Shown: positions 1 through 9,079, counted from the stretch's first letter. The stretch: 64,000 nucleotides of DNA from Paenarthrobacter sp. DKR-5 (GCF_018531425.1 NZ_JAHBOI010000008.1:1-64000), one strand, 5' to 3'. Notes: generated by a model from the sequence alone, not told the origin. Numbers and translations are program-made.

Positions 1-98
1 TCTACAATCATGAACGGCCGCACGGATCCCTGAACGGCATGACGCCGAAACGCTACTGGGAAACCTGGACGCAAGAAAACCAATTAGCTATCGCATAG
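1..98 (+). mobile_element. C-terminal end of an IS3-type transposase (integrase core), cut by the window edge
   Basis: Frame 3 reads 31 codons from base 3 to a TAG at 96-98. The peptide begins YNHERPHGSLNGMTP and continues to QLAIA. The H-E-R-P-H-x-S-L-x-G-M-T-P block is the signature just after the last catalytic Glu of rve-type integrase domains in IS3/IS481 transposases. Only the tail is in the window, so the element lies mostly to the left. Its right inverted repeat should fall shortly after base 98, but I could not fix its end. It converges on the small lipoprotein ORF, which it may have truncated. Confidence 0.8.
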
Positions 99-267
99 AC
101 GCTGGACTGCTAACGGGGGCCCAATCAGCTGTCTCGGAAGGCGAGGAGCTAACTGTAGCTGTCGGCAGGCCCGAGCCCGCGGACGACGCTGCAGCACCCC
201 CTCCGCATGCCGATAACAGGACCGCAACGATGGCGGCAAACAGCGAAGAATAAGCCTTCTTATTCAT
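88..267 (-). CDS. Small lipoprotein, probably 3'-truncated by the adjacent insertion sequence
   Basis: The ORF is 59 residues from an ATG at 267, preceded by a clear GGGGGA ribosome site. It starts MNKKAYSSLF, followed by a hydrophobic stretch and a lipobox ending LLSAC, so the protein should be lipid-anchored outside the membrane. What remains after the Cys is a Gly/Ala/Ser/Thr/Pro linker with no folded domain. The stop codon overlaps the transposase tail (88-98), so the last residues are probably read from the insertion sequence and the true domain has been lost. A longer in-frame ATG at 318 exists but lacks the ribosome site and would put a spacer before the signal peptide. The function cannot be told. 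Confidence 0.55.
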   Translation of the reverse strand: MNKKAYSSLFAAIVAVLLSACGGGAAASSAGSGLPTATVSSSPSETADWAPVSSPASMR

Positions 268-412
268 TTGTTCCCCCAGAGAAAAAGATGTGAGCCAGAG
301 CACTGGTGAGTGCTGCATTAGTTCTAGCAGTTCCTACCCCAGGTAACCAATCTACGCGCGACCCGAGAACGCTTGGCCCGCGCACAGGCGAAGAAGGCCG
401 CAATTGAACTGG

Positions 413-1270
413 CTACTTCGAGCTTGGCCGTATGGAAGGGACCGCGTGGGTCATCGCAGGATTAGGCCGTGACGGTATTGCCGGCGACGGGTGCGTAAGA
501 CCAGCGAAAACGCCTACAGCTAAGGACACCGCTAGCAGAAGCAAGAACAGAGACACAACCACGCCGAGGCAGCCGACCAGGACGCGCGTTGCGCGATCTG
601 GTCGCCTCACCGCATGCTTTCCCCGACCGGGTAAGGCTGATTGTTTCCCCACTCTCTCAAAGGACGCTGTGGTGAGAATGCCGGGGCTGGTCGGTCCAGC
701 AAGCAGGCGTGAGAGGTAGTCGTACAAGACTTTCACGGCAGCTGCGTCAAGGATCGCAGGAAGCGCTGCTACCGCATCAGGCAGCGAGTCGACGCCGTAG
801 ATTTTTACACCGGTACTGGTCACCGCACGCATGTCGGGCTGCCTCACCATACACAGCCAGGCTTGAACGAGATGGCGATGAGGTGGTTCCAAAAGAACCG
901 CCAAGGACGCTGCCTGTCGCAGGGCACCGGATGTGTCCCGTTCCCTGGTGTAGATACCTTGGTAGAGAACCCCGTTGCGCAGATGAACCTCCCCGGACCA
1001 GTTCTTCGCGTCGATGACGACGACTCCACCCGGTCCGACGAGCACGTGATCGAGATTGGCCTGGGGCCTTCCGGGCCAGTGGACGTCATGCAGCGCCAGC
1101 CATCCGAGCGGCTCCAGTTCAGCGAGTTTTCGAGCGACGATTGCTTCGCCCGCCGCTCCTGCAGCCCATGCGCGCTGCTGGCGCTCCGCCCTTTCGAGTT
1201 CCCGCCGTAAGCGCTCCACGCGCTCTGCTGCCAAGCGCGCCTGCTCCGCGGCACCGTCCCCCGCCGTCAT
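413..1270 (-). CDS. NERD domain protein with C-terminal membrane anchor
   Basis: The protein is 285 residues; the start is supported by GGGGG about 7 nt upstream. The first 40 residues are an Arg/Glu/Ala-rich, probably coiled-coil helix. Residues about 40-150 form a NERD (nuclease-related) domain: an AAGEAIVARKL helix, then LDHVLVGPGGVVVIDAKNWSG, which carries the Asp and the D-x-K pattern of the restriction-endonuclease-like fold. Residues about 228-255 are one strong hydrophobic segment followed by a Pro/Ser-rich tail. NERD proteins are thought to act on nucleic acid, but this one is not biochemically defined. A second NERD protein lies at 55609-56517. The stretch 268-412 on its 3' side holds no gene that I can see. 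Confidence 0.85.
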   Translation of the reverse strand: MTAGDGAAEQARLAAERVERLRRELERAERQQRAWAAGAAGEAIVARKLAELEPLGWLALHDVHWPGRPQANLDHVLVGPGGVVVIDAKNWSGEVHLRNGVLYQGIYTRERDTSGALRQAASLAVLLEPPHRHLVQAWLCMVRQPDMRAVTSTGVKIYGVDSLPDAVAALPAILDAAAVKVLYDYLSRLLAGPTSPGILTTASFERVGKQSALPGRGKHAVRRPDRATRVLVGCLGVVVSLFLLLLAVSLAVGVFAGLTHPSPAIPSRPNPAMTHAVPSIRPSSK

Positions 1271-1390
1271 TCTTTTCCCCCAGGTTGAGACCTTGCCCGC
1301 AAACCATCGCAGGCCAGGATCACTCTACGGGATCAACTTCGAGGAGGGACTGACGGGTTGCGTACCGTTCTCAATCGCCACAGCCACCAG

Positions 1391-2299
1391 TCAGCCCGAG
1401 GTGACGTCCCTTATCCGCTGGTCGTATCGGATCGTGAGTTCCCCGCCCCCGTGGTGCAGTTCGTGGTTCGCGCCCTCCCTGATGCCAAAGGCGCCGTAGT
1501 TCTCGTCCCAGGATCGGTTCAGGGCAACTTTGTATTGGTAGAAACCGGCGGGGAGGTCGGCTGTGAGCTTCCAAAGCTGGTCGGCGGGGTCGAAGGCCAT
1601 TTGGACTTCGTCGTACTGGGGCGCCCAGTCTTCCGGGGCGCCAAGGAGCTTTCCGAAGTCTCCAGCTATGGCGACGGCGTCAGGCTGCCGGAAGGTCTCG
1701 GCTGCCGCAGCAGCGGGCGCTTCCACCTCTGCGACGGTCTCGGTGGGTGCGCCTGTGGCGGCGGTAGCCTTTCGGCTCCGGCGCCGCGCGGCCGGTTTCT
1801 CCGGGACCTCCGCGGCGACACCAACCGGCGAAGCCTCTGCGGCTTCGGCCTCCTCAGTCCCCGCAACCGGAGCAGCTTCCTTCACCCGATCCGTCCGCTT
1901 CGCCGGGGCCTTGGGCAGGAATCCGCGAGGTGCCTTGGTCGGCACGGCAACGTCCTCCGGCACCGGCCTTCCCTCGGCAAGCGCAGCGGCGAACGCCGCC
2001 GGATCCCGGAAGGTGACGATGGCGCGCAGTCCGTCGTCGGTGATGGCCCAGCCGCCTTTGCCTTTGCTGAGCCAGCCGGCTTTCACGAGCCTGGCGGTGG
2101 CGGCGGTGAGGTTCTTGTGCCCGCGCGGAATGCCGCCGCTGAGGAGCTCGCGTTCCTTCTCGTTCGGCGGGACTCGGGTCAGGGCCTCCGCCAGGACCAT
2201 GCCGGCGTTGGGGCTCTCCCCCGCCCAAACCGCCGCGGCGAGGATCTCAAGCACCGCTTTCAGCCGAAGGTCTGTATTTTCTGCCAGTTCCGTGCCCAT
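1391..2299 (-). CDS. Winged-helix protein fused to an X25 (pullulanase-type) glycan-recognition domain
   Basis: The protein has 302 residues. Residues about 10-98 look like a winged helix (an ELLSGGIPRG turn, then LVKAGWLSKGKGGWAITDDG), similar to the N-terminal domain of Mrr-type endonucleases. Residues 100-205 are a low-complexity Ala/Pro/Glu/Lys linker with an RRRSRK patch. Residues about 205-298 match the X25 module of amylopullulanases: FYQYKVALNRSWDENYG, GANHEL, then a beta strand with RYD. There is no signal peptide and no glycosidase catalytic domain, so automatic labels such as pullulanase would mislead. A DNA-binding protein that senses glycogen or maltodextrin is my inference. It may be co-transcribed with the NERD gene downstream. 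Confidence 0.8.
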   Translation of the reverse strand: MGTELAENTDLRLKAVLEILAAAVWAGESPNAGMVLAEALTRVPPNEKERELLSGGIPRGHKNLTAATARLVKAGWLSKGKGGWAITDDGLRAIVTFRDPAAFAAALAEGRPVPEDVAVPTKAPRGFLPKAPAKRTDRVKEAAPVAGTEEAEAAEASPVGVAAEVPEKPAARRRSRKATAATGAPTETVAEVEAPAAAAAETFRQPDAVAIAGDFGKLLGAPEDWAPQYDEVQMAFDPADQLWKLTADLPAGFYQYKVALNRSWDENYGAFGIREGANHELHHGGGELTIRYDQRIRDVTSG

Positions 2300-2359
2300 G
2301 GCCGTCCTTCCAGCTCCGCCTGATCTCTGGGAAGCTTACCGACCGCCCGCCACCGGGCA

Positions 2360-4030
2360 CTAGTTGTGTCTGCCCCAGAGCTGCAGCCACACCAGCAGCC
2401 GGGTCTCGGCGTCGTCGAGGTCGATGCCGAAGAGGGGTTTGATCCGGGAGAGCCGGTAGCGGACGGTGTTCACGTGCAGGCCGAGCTGTTTCGCGACCTC
2501 GATGGCGTTGCCGCCGGCGTCGAGGTAGGTGCGCAGGGATTCCTCGAAGGAGGTCTTGTGGGCCGCGTCGTACTCGGCGATAGCCATGGCGTGGTCCCCG
2601 GGGAGGTGCCCGGCTTTCTGGAGTTCCATGACGATCTGCCGCAGGTGCAGCCGGGATCCGAGGGACTCCTGGTCCGCGACGACTCCGCTGGAGTCGGGGG
2701 TGATGCGCCCTTCGTCCAGGTCCCGGAACAGCTCCCCGAGCACCACCTCGGCCCCGGTGCGGGACTGTTCCAGCCTGCCCAGCGGCGCCGAACGGCCGAT
2801 ACCGGCGACGACGGGCCGGGAGAGCAGCCGGGCGGCGTTCTGCACGACCCGGAGGATGGCGTCGTGGTGGAAGCGCGGCGAGAAGTCGGCGGTCTGCGGC
2901 AGGACGATGTAGACGATGTTGTCGGCCAGCCCGCAGACGGCGGCCGGGAGCCGGACGGCGCACGCGGTGCGGACGACGTCGAACAGGCGCAGCCGGGACT
3001 GCAGGGTCTCGAGCGCGCCGGGCTGCGGGGGCCAGGAGCTGACAGCCGCGATGCGGACCGACGCTGCGGAGATGCCGAGTTTGAGCGCGGCGACCTCCGC
3101 CTGCTCGGGCTCGAAGAGCAGCGGTTTCACCAGGTCCACCTGCCGGGTCAGGTTGGAGACATACGCCGTCCGCCGGTGCAGCAGGTGCAGGGCGGCGACG
3201 TTGGCGGCTTCCCGCATCACGCGGGCGGTGTCCGCGCCGATGCTCTCCGCCGCGGTGAGCAGCCAGAGCGAACCGAGCACCGTATCCCCGGCGCGGATGG
3301 CGACGGCGCAGCGCCTGAGCCCGGGTTCCTCGGTGACGACGTCGATCACGTCAGAGGCGGCGTGCACCCGCCGGTAGTCGACGTCATTCTGCTCGGTCTG
3401 CGGGACGTGCAGCCGCAGGATGGAGTTGCGCCGGGTGTCGTCGATGGGCTGGTCCGGCAGAGTGGAGTAGGCGAGGATGGTCTGCTCTGGATCGGCGATG
3501 GCGATCGCACCGCCGGCGAGCGCGGCCACGGTGTTGGCCAGGTCGAACAAATCCCCCGGCCTGATGTCCACGAGCGTCCGGCCGGAGGCCCGGTGCGGGG
3601 CAATCGCGGCGTCAATGATTTCCGCTACCTGGTTCCAGGGGGCGGAGTCCGACGCGCGGAACAGCGCAAGTCCAGCGGCCCGGGCGGTGTTCCGCAGCAG
3701 TTCGTCGGAGTCCCCGTTGGCCTTGTACACCAGCCCCACGTAGCCGGCCTTCTCCAGTTCCTCCAGCCGCGGTTTGAGCCGCTTGCCGGAGAGGGAGAGC
3801 CCGATGCCAAGCGCCACGGCACCCGGGAAGGGGGTGGGCTGCGCGTTCGGGTCGTAGAGCACGGACCCGGAGACGCAGCGGTGCCCGACGTCGGCGGCCT
3901 CGACCAGGCTGACCAGCTCGGACCCGATGAGCCTGCTCATCGAATCCACGGTGGGGAGCCGTTCACCGCCGTCGGCCGCGTCCCGCGCCGCCGTCGGCCG
4001 GCTGCCGTCCGGCTCTTGGTAGGAGATCAC
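2360..4030 (-). CDS. PucR/CdaR-family transcriptional regulator
   Basis: From the GTG at 4030 (AAGGGA 10 nt upstream) the protein is 556 residues. An ATG at 3940 is an alternative start with a poorer ribosome site, and the longer ATG at 4207 would run into the divergent gene. The N-terminal third is the PucR ligand-sensing domain (purine-catabolism type), the middle is a GAF-like sensor, and the C-terminus carries the PucR helix-turn-helix (YLDAGGNAIEVAKQLGLHVNTVRYRLSRI). It is divergent from the alpha-hydroxy-acid oxidase at 4131, with a 100-bp shared promoter region, so control of the oxidase/ABC transporter unit is likely. PucR proteins are usually activators responding to a pathway metabolite. 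Confidence 0.88.
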   Translation of the reverse strand: MISYQEPDGSRPTAARDAADGGERLPTVDSMSRLIGSELVSLVEAADVGHRCVSGSVLYDPNAQPTPFPGAVALGIGLSLSGKRLKPRLEELEKAGYVGLVYKANGDSDELLRNTARAAGLALFRASDSAPWNQVAEIIDAAIAPHRASGRTLVDIRPGDLFDLANTVAALAGGAIAIADPEQTILAYSTLPDQPIDDTRRNSILRLHVPQTEQNDVDYRRVHAASDVIDVVTEEPGLRRCAVAIRAGDTVLGSLWLLTAAESIGADTARVMREAANVAALHLLHRRTAYVSNLTRQVDLVKPLLFEPEQAEVAALKLGISAASVRIAAVSSWPPQPGALETLQSRLRLFDVVRTACAVRLPAAVCGLADNIVYIVLPQTADFSPRFHHDAILRVVQNAARLLSRPVVAGIGRSAPLGRLEQSRTGAEVVLGELFRDLDEGRITPDSSGVVADQESLGSRLHLRQIVMELQKAGHLPGDHAMAIAEYDAAHKTSFEESLRTYLDAGGNAIEVAKQLGLHVNTVRYRLSRIKPLFGIDLDDAETRLLVWLQLWGRHN

Positions 4031-4130
4031 AATCAGAAGGTCCCTTGTTCGTCCCCGGGTCCATAGCCGCCCGGGTGATCCGATTCTAGGCTTGGCCTGA
4101 ACAAAATCGGCATAACCCGAAAGGCGCCAC

Positions 4131-5423
4131 GTGAAGGTCAGCGATATCAGGCAGCTGGTGCAGGTCAAGGCACCTGTGCTCTCCAGGCAGCGCAGGGTGC
4201 TGGCCAACGCCTACAACGTGGCCGAGTTCCGCGCCGCTGCCCGCCGCGTGCTCCCCGCCGGGATCTTCGACTACCTCGACGGCGGTTCCGAGGACGAGGT
4301 CACCCTGCGCCGCAACCGCGAGGCGTTCGAGGCCTGGGGCCTGATGCCGACGTGGGGACCCGTCGACGGGCCGGACACGACCACGACCATCCTCGGCAAG
4401 CACAGCGCGCTGCCGATCACGCTCACCCCGACCGGCGCCACCCGGCTCTTCCACCCGGAGGGCGAACTGGCGGTCGCCGGGGCCGCAGCAGCCGCCGGTA
4501 TCCCGTACGGACTGGCCGGCATGAGCACGGTGGCGATGGAATCCATCGCCGGGCACTTCCCGCAGCTGGACCGCTGGTTCAACTTCGGCCTGTCCGGCAC
4601 CCCCGCGGCCCGGGACGAGAAACTCGCGCGCTGCAAGGCGGCCGGCTTCACCACGCTCATCGTGGGCGTGGACACCCGGGCGCTCGGCTCCCGGGAGCGG
4701 GACCTGCGCAACGGCTTCACCGCCCCGCCCAGCCTGACCCTGTCCACCCTGATCGACATTGCCAGCCGCCCGGGCTGGTGGGCCAACTTCCTGCGCGCCG
4801 ACGGGCTCAGCTTCCCGAACCTGTCCCCGCAGGGCTCAAACCCGACGGTCACCCCGACCATGTGGCAGCAGATCCTGGGCCACTCGGACTCGAGCAGCGG
4901 CTGGGCCGAGCTCGAGTCGCTCCGCGAGGCGTGGGACGGCAGGATCGTCCTCAAGGGCTGCGTGAACCCGAAGGACGTCGCCCGCGCGGCCGACGTCGGC
5001 CTGGACGCCGTGCAGCTAAGCAACCACGGCGGCCGGCAGCTGGACCACATGCTCAGCCCGATGGACGTACTGCAGGAAGCCCGCCAGCAGGTGGGCGACG
5101 GAATCGAGATCTATGTCGATTCCGGCATCCGCCGCGGCACCGACGTCGTCAAGGCCCTGGCCCTCGGCGCCGACGCGTGCTCGATCGGCCGGCCCTACCT
5201 GTACGGCCTGGTGGCCGCCGGCTCGGCCGGCGTGAGCCGGGTCATCGAGATCTTCGCCGAGGAACTGCGCCGGACGATGACGCTGGTCGGCGTCTCGACG
5301 GTGGCCGAACTGCAGGCGAGGGGCACGGAAGTCGTGCGCGACCTTCGGCACGCCACGCCGTCGACCAATGAGCACCCGGCCGGCACTCAACACGCCACAC
5401 TGGTATCCACGGCCACGCAGTAG
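4131..5423 (+). CDS. FMN-dependent alpha-hydroxy-acid oxidase/dehydrogenase (lactate dehydrogenase family)
   Basis: The protein is 430 residues with a GTG start 6 nt after AAAGGCG. It oxidises a 2-hydroxy acid to the 2-oxo acid with FMN. The family landmarks are present: FDYLDGGSEDE near residues 46-56, LKG with Lys275, SNHGGRQLD with catalytic His299 and substrate-binding Arg302, and the flavin-phosphate loops DSGIRRG (330-336) and GRP (353-355). The length is slightly above the usual 380-400, the extra residues being a disordered C-terminal tail. It is followed by an amino-acid-type ABC transporter rather than a lactate permease, so the natural substrate may not be L-lactate. I therefore do not assign lldD. 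Confidence 0.9.
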   Translation: MKVSDIRQLVQVKAPVLSRQRRVLANAYNVAEFRAAARRVLPAGIFDYLDGGSEDEVTLRRNREAFEAWGLMPTWGPVDGPDTTTTILGKHSALPITLTPTGATRLFHPEGELAVAGAAAAAGIPYGLAGMSTVAMESIAGHFPQLDRWFNFGLSGTPAARDEKLARCKAAGFTTLIVGVDTRALGSRERDLRNGFTAPPSLTLSTLIDIASRPGWWANFLRADGLSFPNLSPQGSNPTVTPTMWQQILGHSDSSSGWAELESLREAWDGRIVLKGCVNPKDVARAADVGLDAVQLSNHGGRQLDHMLSPMDVLQEARQQVGDGIEIYVDSGIRRGTDVVKALALGADACSIGRPYLYGLVAAGSAGVSRVIEIFAEELRRTMTLVGVSTVAELQARGTEVVRDLRHATPSTNEHPAGTQHATLVSTATQ

Positions 5424-5475
5424 GAATCAGGCAGTAGGAATTTCGCAGCAACAGTTTCAAGACAAAGGACACCCA

Positions 5476-6393
5476 ATGCGCCTCAGCTACACAGTTCCAG
5501 CCCTCACCGCGGCGGCCGCCCTGCTCCTGACCGGGTGCGTGGACAACAGCGGATCCTCCTCTGGCAACCCGACCGGCTCGGCCGGAGCGTCCGGTTCCGC
5601 GGACACGGTGACCGTGAAGAAGGACGACTCGCTCGCCGCCCAGCTGCCGGACAAGATCAAGAGCTCCGGAACGCTCAACGTCGGCATGGCCAACAACTAC
5701 CCGCCGAACGAATTCAAGGACCCGAACGGGGCGCCCGCCGGCTGGTCCGTGGACCTGACCAACGCGCTGGGCCAGAAGCTGGGCCTCAAGGTCAATTTCG
5801 ACATCGGCACCTTCGACAACATCCTGCCCGCGGTGAAGGCCGGCAAGGACGACATGGGCATGTCCTCCTTCAGCGACACGGTCGAGCGGGAGAAGCAGGT
5901 CGACTTCGTCAACTACTTCTCCGCCGGCATCCAGTGGGCCTCCCCCGCCGGCAAGACCGTGGACCCGAAGAACGCCTGCGGGCTCAAGGTGGCGGTCCAG
6001 GCGACCACCTACGAGGACACCCACGAGGTGCCCGCCAAGTCCAAGGCCTGCACCGACGCCGGCAAGCCCGCCATCTCGATCTTCAAGTTCGACACCCAGG
6101 ACCAGGCCACGAATGCCCTCGCCGTCGGCCAGGTCGACGCGATGAGCGCGGATTCGCCCGTGACCCTCTACGCGATCTCGCAGACGAAGGGTAAGCTGCA
6201 GACCGCCGGCGACGCATTCGAGGTGGCACCGTACGGCATGCCGGTCGCCAAGAACAGCCCGTTCGAGCCGGTGCTGCAGAAGGCTCTGCAGGCCCTGATC
6301 GACGACGGTTCCTACCAGAAGATCCTTTCCAAGTGGGGCGTCGAGAGCGGCGGGGTCAAGACGGCCACCATCAACATCGCGTCGAAAGGCTAA
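5476..6393 (+). CDS. Amino-acid ABC transporter substrate-binding lipoprotein
   Basis: The ATG at 5476 follows an AAAGGA site, giving 305 residues. The N-terminus is a lipoprotein signal (LLLTGC, Cys21) followed by a Ser/Gly linker. The rest is a family-3 periplasmic binding fold: GTLNVGMANNYPPNEF opens lobe 1, with PAGWSVDLTNALGQKLGLKVNF and a hinge near DAMSADSPVTLY. This family binds polar amino acids and related small acids. It is the first gene of a three-gene transporter unit with the permease (7 bp downstream) and the ATPase. The ligand cannot be read from the sequence. Confidence 0.92.
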   Translation: MRLSYTVPALTAAAALLLTGCVDNSGSSSGNPTGSAGASGSADTVTVKKDDSLAAQLPDKIKSSGTLNVGMANNYPPNEFKDPNGAPAGWSVDLTNALGQKLGLKVNFDIGTFDNILPAVKAGKDDMGMSSFSDTVEREKQVDFVNYFSAGIQWASPAGKTVDPKNACGLKVAVQATTYEDTHEVPAKSKACTDAGKPAISIFKFDTQDQATNALAVGQVDAMSADSPVTLYAISQTKGKLQTAGDAFEVAPYGMPVAKNSPFEPVLQKALQALIDDGSYQKILSKWGVESGGVKTATINIASKG

Positions 6394-6399
6394 GCACTG

Positions 6400-7389
6400 A
6401 TGACTCCCCGGGACCCCGGCCGCACGGGCGCAGCAGAGGCTGAGCCGCTCGCGGCCGGGCAGGAAGGCGAAGCGATCAAGGCCATTCCGCTTCGCCACCC
6501 GTGGCGCAACCTCGCCGCGGTCATCCTCGTTCTGATGCTGGCGGTGTTCATCATCGACGCCGCCCAGCGCGAGGACTACGGCTGGGCCGACGTCGGCAAG
6601 TACATCTTCGACAAGCGCATCAGCGCCGCCGCCCTCGTCACCCTGCAGCTGACGGTGTACGCGATGGTCATCGCCATCGTGCTGGGCCTGGTCCTGGCGA
6701 TCATGCGTCTCTCCCCCAACCCGGTGCTGAAGAGCATCGCGTGGCTGTACATCTGGATCTTCCGCGGCACGCCCGTGTATGTGCAGCTGGTCTTCTGGGG
6801 CATCATGGCGCTGATCTACCCGGTGATCACCATCGGCATCCCGTTCACGACGCCCTGGATATCGATCCCCAACGGGGTCTTCACCAACCTGTTCATCACC
6901 GCCGTCATCGGGCTGGGCCTGAACGAGGCGTCCTACATGTCCGAGATCGTCAGGGCGGGTCTGCTGGCCGTGGACCGGGGCCAGGAGGAAGCCTCCCGCG
7001 CCTTGGCCATGTCGTGGGGGCAGACCATGCGCTACGTCGTCGTTCCGCAGGCTATGCGCGTCATCATCCCGCCGACCGGCAACGAGATCATCTCCATGCT
7101 GAAGACCACCTCGCTGGTGGCAGCCATCCCGCTGAGCATCGACCTGTACGGGGTGTCCCGAGGCATCTCCGCCGTCACGTTCACCCCGGTGCCGCTGCTC
7201 ATCGTCGCTTCCCTCTGGTACCTGCTGTTCACCTCGATCCTGATGGTGGGCCAGTACTTCATTGAGAAGCGGTTTTCCCGCGGCTCCGGCCAGCGCCGGG
7301 CGGCCAAACCGTCGTCCTTTGCGGGCGTGGGCACGACGGCGGCGGTCACCGAGGCACCGACCGGCAACGAACCAGGAGGCAAGGGATGA
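6400..7389 (+). CDS. Amino-acid ABC transporter permease
   Basis: The protein is 329 residues and a polytopic membrane protein of the HisM/GlnP type. About 55 cytoplasmic residues precede the first membrane helix ([15 protein letters not shown]). The conserved ATPase-contact loop is clear: [20 protein letters not shown] followed by [18 protein letters not shown]. The C-terminus after the last helix is a 45-residue flexible tail. Its stop codon overlaps the start of the ATPase gene (ATGA at 7386-7389), so the two should be translated in equal amounts. It probably acts as a homodimer, since no second permease gene is present. Confidence 0.93.
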   Translation: MTPRDPGRTGAAEAEPLAAGQEGEAIKAIPLRHPWRNLAAVILVLMLAVFIIDAAQREDYGWADVGKYIFDKRISAAALVTLQLTVYAMVIAIVLGLVLAIMRLSPNPVLKSIAWLYIWIFRGTPVYVQLVFWGIMALIYPVITIGIPFTTPWISIPNGVFTNLFITAVIGLGLNEASYMSEIVRAGLLAVDRGQEEASRALAMSWGQTMRYVVVPQAMRVIIPPTGNEIISMLKTTSLVAAIPLSIDLYGVSRGISAVTFTPVPLLIVASLWYLLFTSILMVGQYFIEKRFSRGSGQRRAAKPSSFAGVGTTAAVTEAPTGNEPGGKG

Positions 7390-8153
7390 GCGACCAACCC
7401 ATGGTGCTCGCGGACCGCGTGTCCAAGAGCTTCGGCACCAACCGGGTGCTGCGCAGCATCAGCCTCAAGGTGGATCCCGGCGAGGTGCTGTGCATCGTCG
7501 GGCCCAGCGGCTCCGGCAAGTCCACGTTCCTGCGCTGCATCAACCACCTGGACCGGGTCGACGCCGGGCGCCTCTCGGTGGAGGGCCAACTGGTGGGCTA
7601 CCGCGAGAAGGCCGGCAAGCTCTACGAGCTCAAGCCCAAGGAGGCCGCCTACCAGCGCCGCGACATCGGCATGGTGTTCCAGCGCTTCAACCTGTTCCCG
7701 CACCTGACCGCGCTGGAGAACATCATCCTGGCGCCCATGAAGGTGAAGGGAACCTCCAAGGCTGACGCGTCGGCGAAGGCGCTGGAGCTCATGGACCGGG
7801 TCGGGCTGGCCGACAAGGCGAACGAGTACCCGGCGCACCTCTCCGGCGGCCAGCAGCAGCGCGTGGCAATTGCGCGGGCGCTGGCGATGGAGCCGAAGCT
7901 GATGCTGTTCGACGAGCCGACCAGCGCCCTGGACCCAGAGCTGGTGGGCGAGGTCCTCGACGTGATGAAGGAGCTCGCCCGCAGCGGCATGACCATGATC
8001 GTGGTCACCCACGAAATGGGCTTCGCCCGCGAGGTCGCGAACTCGCTCGTCTTCATGGACGGAGGCGTCGTCGTCGAATCCGGCAACCCGCGCGAGGTGC
8101 TCACCAACCCGCAGCACGAACGAACGAAGGCGTTCCTCTCGAAGGTGCTGTAG
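7386..8153 (+). CDS. Amino-acid ABC transporter ATP-binding protein
   Basis: The protein is 255 residues with all ABC motifs: Walker [10 protein letters not shown] at 39-47, Q-loop [10 protein letters not shown] at about 97-106, signature LSGGQQQR at 152-159, Walker B LMLFDEP at 172-178 and the switch His in VVTHEMGF. The sequence is closest in style to GlnQ/HisP-type importers. It powers the permease at 6400-7389 and receives ligand from the lipoprotein at 5476-6393. Together with the upstream oxidase, the unit looks built for uptake and first-step oxidation of a hydroxy or amino acid. Confidence 0.94.
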   Translation: MSDQPMVLADRVSKSFGTNRVLRSISLKVDPGEVLCIVGPSGSGKSTFLRCINHLDRVDAGRLSVEGQLVGYREKAGKLYELKPKEAAYQRRDIGMVFQRFNLFPHLTALENIILAPMKVKGTSKADASAKALELMDRVGLADKANEYPAHLSGGQQQRVAIARALAMEPKLMLFDEPTSALDPELVGEVLDVMKELARSGMTMIVVTHEMGFAREVANSLVFMDGGVVVESGNPREVLTNPQHERTKAFLSKVL

Positions 8154-8171
8154 GGCTGGTCCGGCGCGGTG

Positions 8172-8217
8172 GCCGGGGGCTTAGACGGCCAGGAGGGCGG
8201 CCGCCGGGGGCTTAGAC
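8172..8217. repeat. 15-bp direct repeat at a convergent gene end
   Basis: The string gccgggggcttagac occurs at 8172-8186 and again at 8203-8217. The second copy contains the TAA stop of the minus-strand gene, so the duplication copies the end of that gene into the 58-bp space behind the ABC transporter operon. It looks like a short slippage or recombination duplication. I see no terminator fold here. Confidence 0.6.
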
Positions 8218-8850
8218 CGCCATCTCCCGGACGATGCGCACCTTCCAGCTGGCGTCGTCGCTGGTATCCAGCAGCGCCACGATTCCGGCGGCGACGTTGA
8301 CGGCGATGCGCTTGCCGGCGAGCAGGTCCAGGTAGAGCGCTTCGTTCATGCGGGCGGGGACGTCGATGACGTGCTTCACGGCGTCGCGGACCTTGCGGTA
8401 GTTGTCGCTGCGTTCGCGCAGCTTCACCACGTCCTGGCTGCCGCGCAGCTTGAGCCGGGCTTCGTGCCGGTTCAGCCAGGACACGGCGGCGTGCACGGCG
8501 ACGACGACGGAGAGCGCGACGGCGTAGGCGAACCAGCCGTCGGACATCAGGAACAGCGGCAGGTTCGCGATTGCCACGATCGCGATGAACAGGCGCAGGG
8601 CGAGCAGCCGGCGGACGGTCAGCGCCGCGTTCTCCATGGCCGCCCTGAAGCCGTGGGCTTCCTGGCGGGCAGCGCCGGCGTCGAGCAGGATCTCCTGCAG
8701 CAGGATCATGCCGTGCGCGTCGGCATTGGCGAACTGTCCGTACCGGGGCGCGGCGGGACGGTCCAGTTTGGACTGGGGCAGTTCGGGCAGGGGCTGGTGG
8801 AGCGAGGCGGGATTGTTGGGCGTTTCCGGCGTCGAGGGTGTCGTGGCCAC
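8212..8850 (-). CDS. Uncharacterised protein with two membrane helices
   Basis: A GTG at 8850 sits 8 nt after GGAGG and gives 212 residues; the longer ATG at 8961 lacks such a site. The N-terminal 50 residues are Pro/Thr-rich and disordered. A helical region follows, then two adjacent hydrophobic helices (LFIAIVAIANLPLFLM and FAYAVALSVVVAVHAAVSW), a basic helical stretch and a C-terminal domain of about 55 residues ending KVRIVREMAV. The layout resembles small SLATT/DUF4231-like membrane proteins, but I cannot place it firmly. It is divergent from the flavin-reductase-fold gene at 9130. Confidence 0.7.
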   Translation of the reverse strand: MATTPSTPETPNNPASLHQPLPELPQSKLDRPAAPRYGQFANADAHGMILLQEILLDAGAARQEAHGFRAAMENAALTVRRLLALRLFIAIVAIANLPLFLMSDGWFAYAVALSVVVAVHAAVSWLNRHEARLKLRGSQDVVKLRERSDNYRKVRDAVKHVIDVPARMNEALYLDLLAGKRIAVNVAAGIVALLDTSDDASWKVRIVREMAV

Positions 8851-9079
8851 GGCGGAGACCTCCGAGTTTCTAGCGAGGCGCATCCGGCGCAAAAGCGGAC
8901 AGCACTGTCCAAGTTGCGGGCGGATGCCGGCGGGTGGATTGCTGGCATTATAGCCCACCAAGCAGGGTGCCGTCTCGGGTAGTTTCCCAGCCGGGATTCA
9001 GGAAGCAATCCTGCCGCTCCGGGAGGCGGGCGGGCCCATCGGCTCTATCCTTCGGGGCCTGGCTGCATTAGCGTCATCC

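Noticed and set aside
1358-2363. Long plus-strand frames opposite the winged-helix/X25 gene
   Set aside because: The opposite strand encodes a protein with two recognisable domains; the plus-strand frames have shadow composition.
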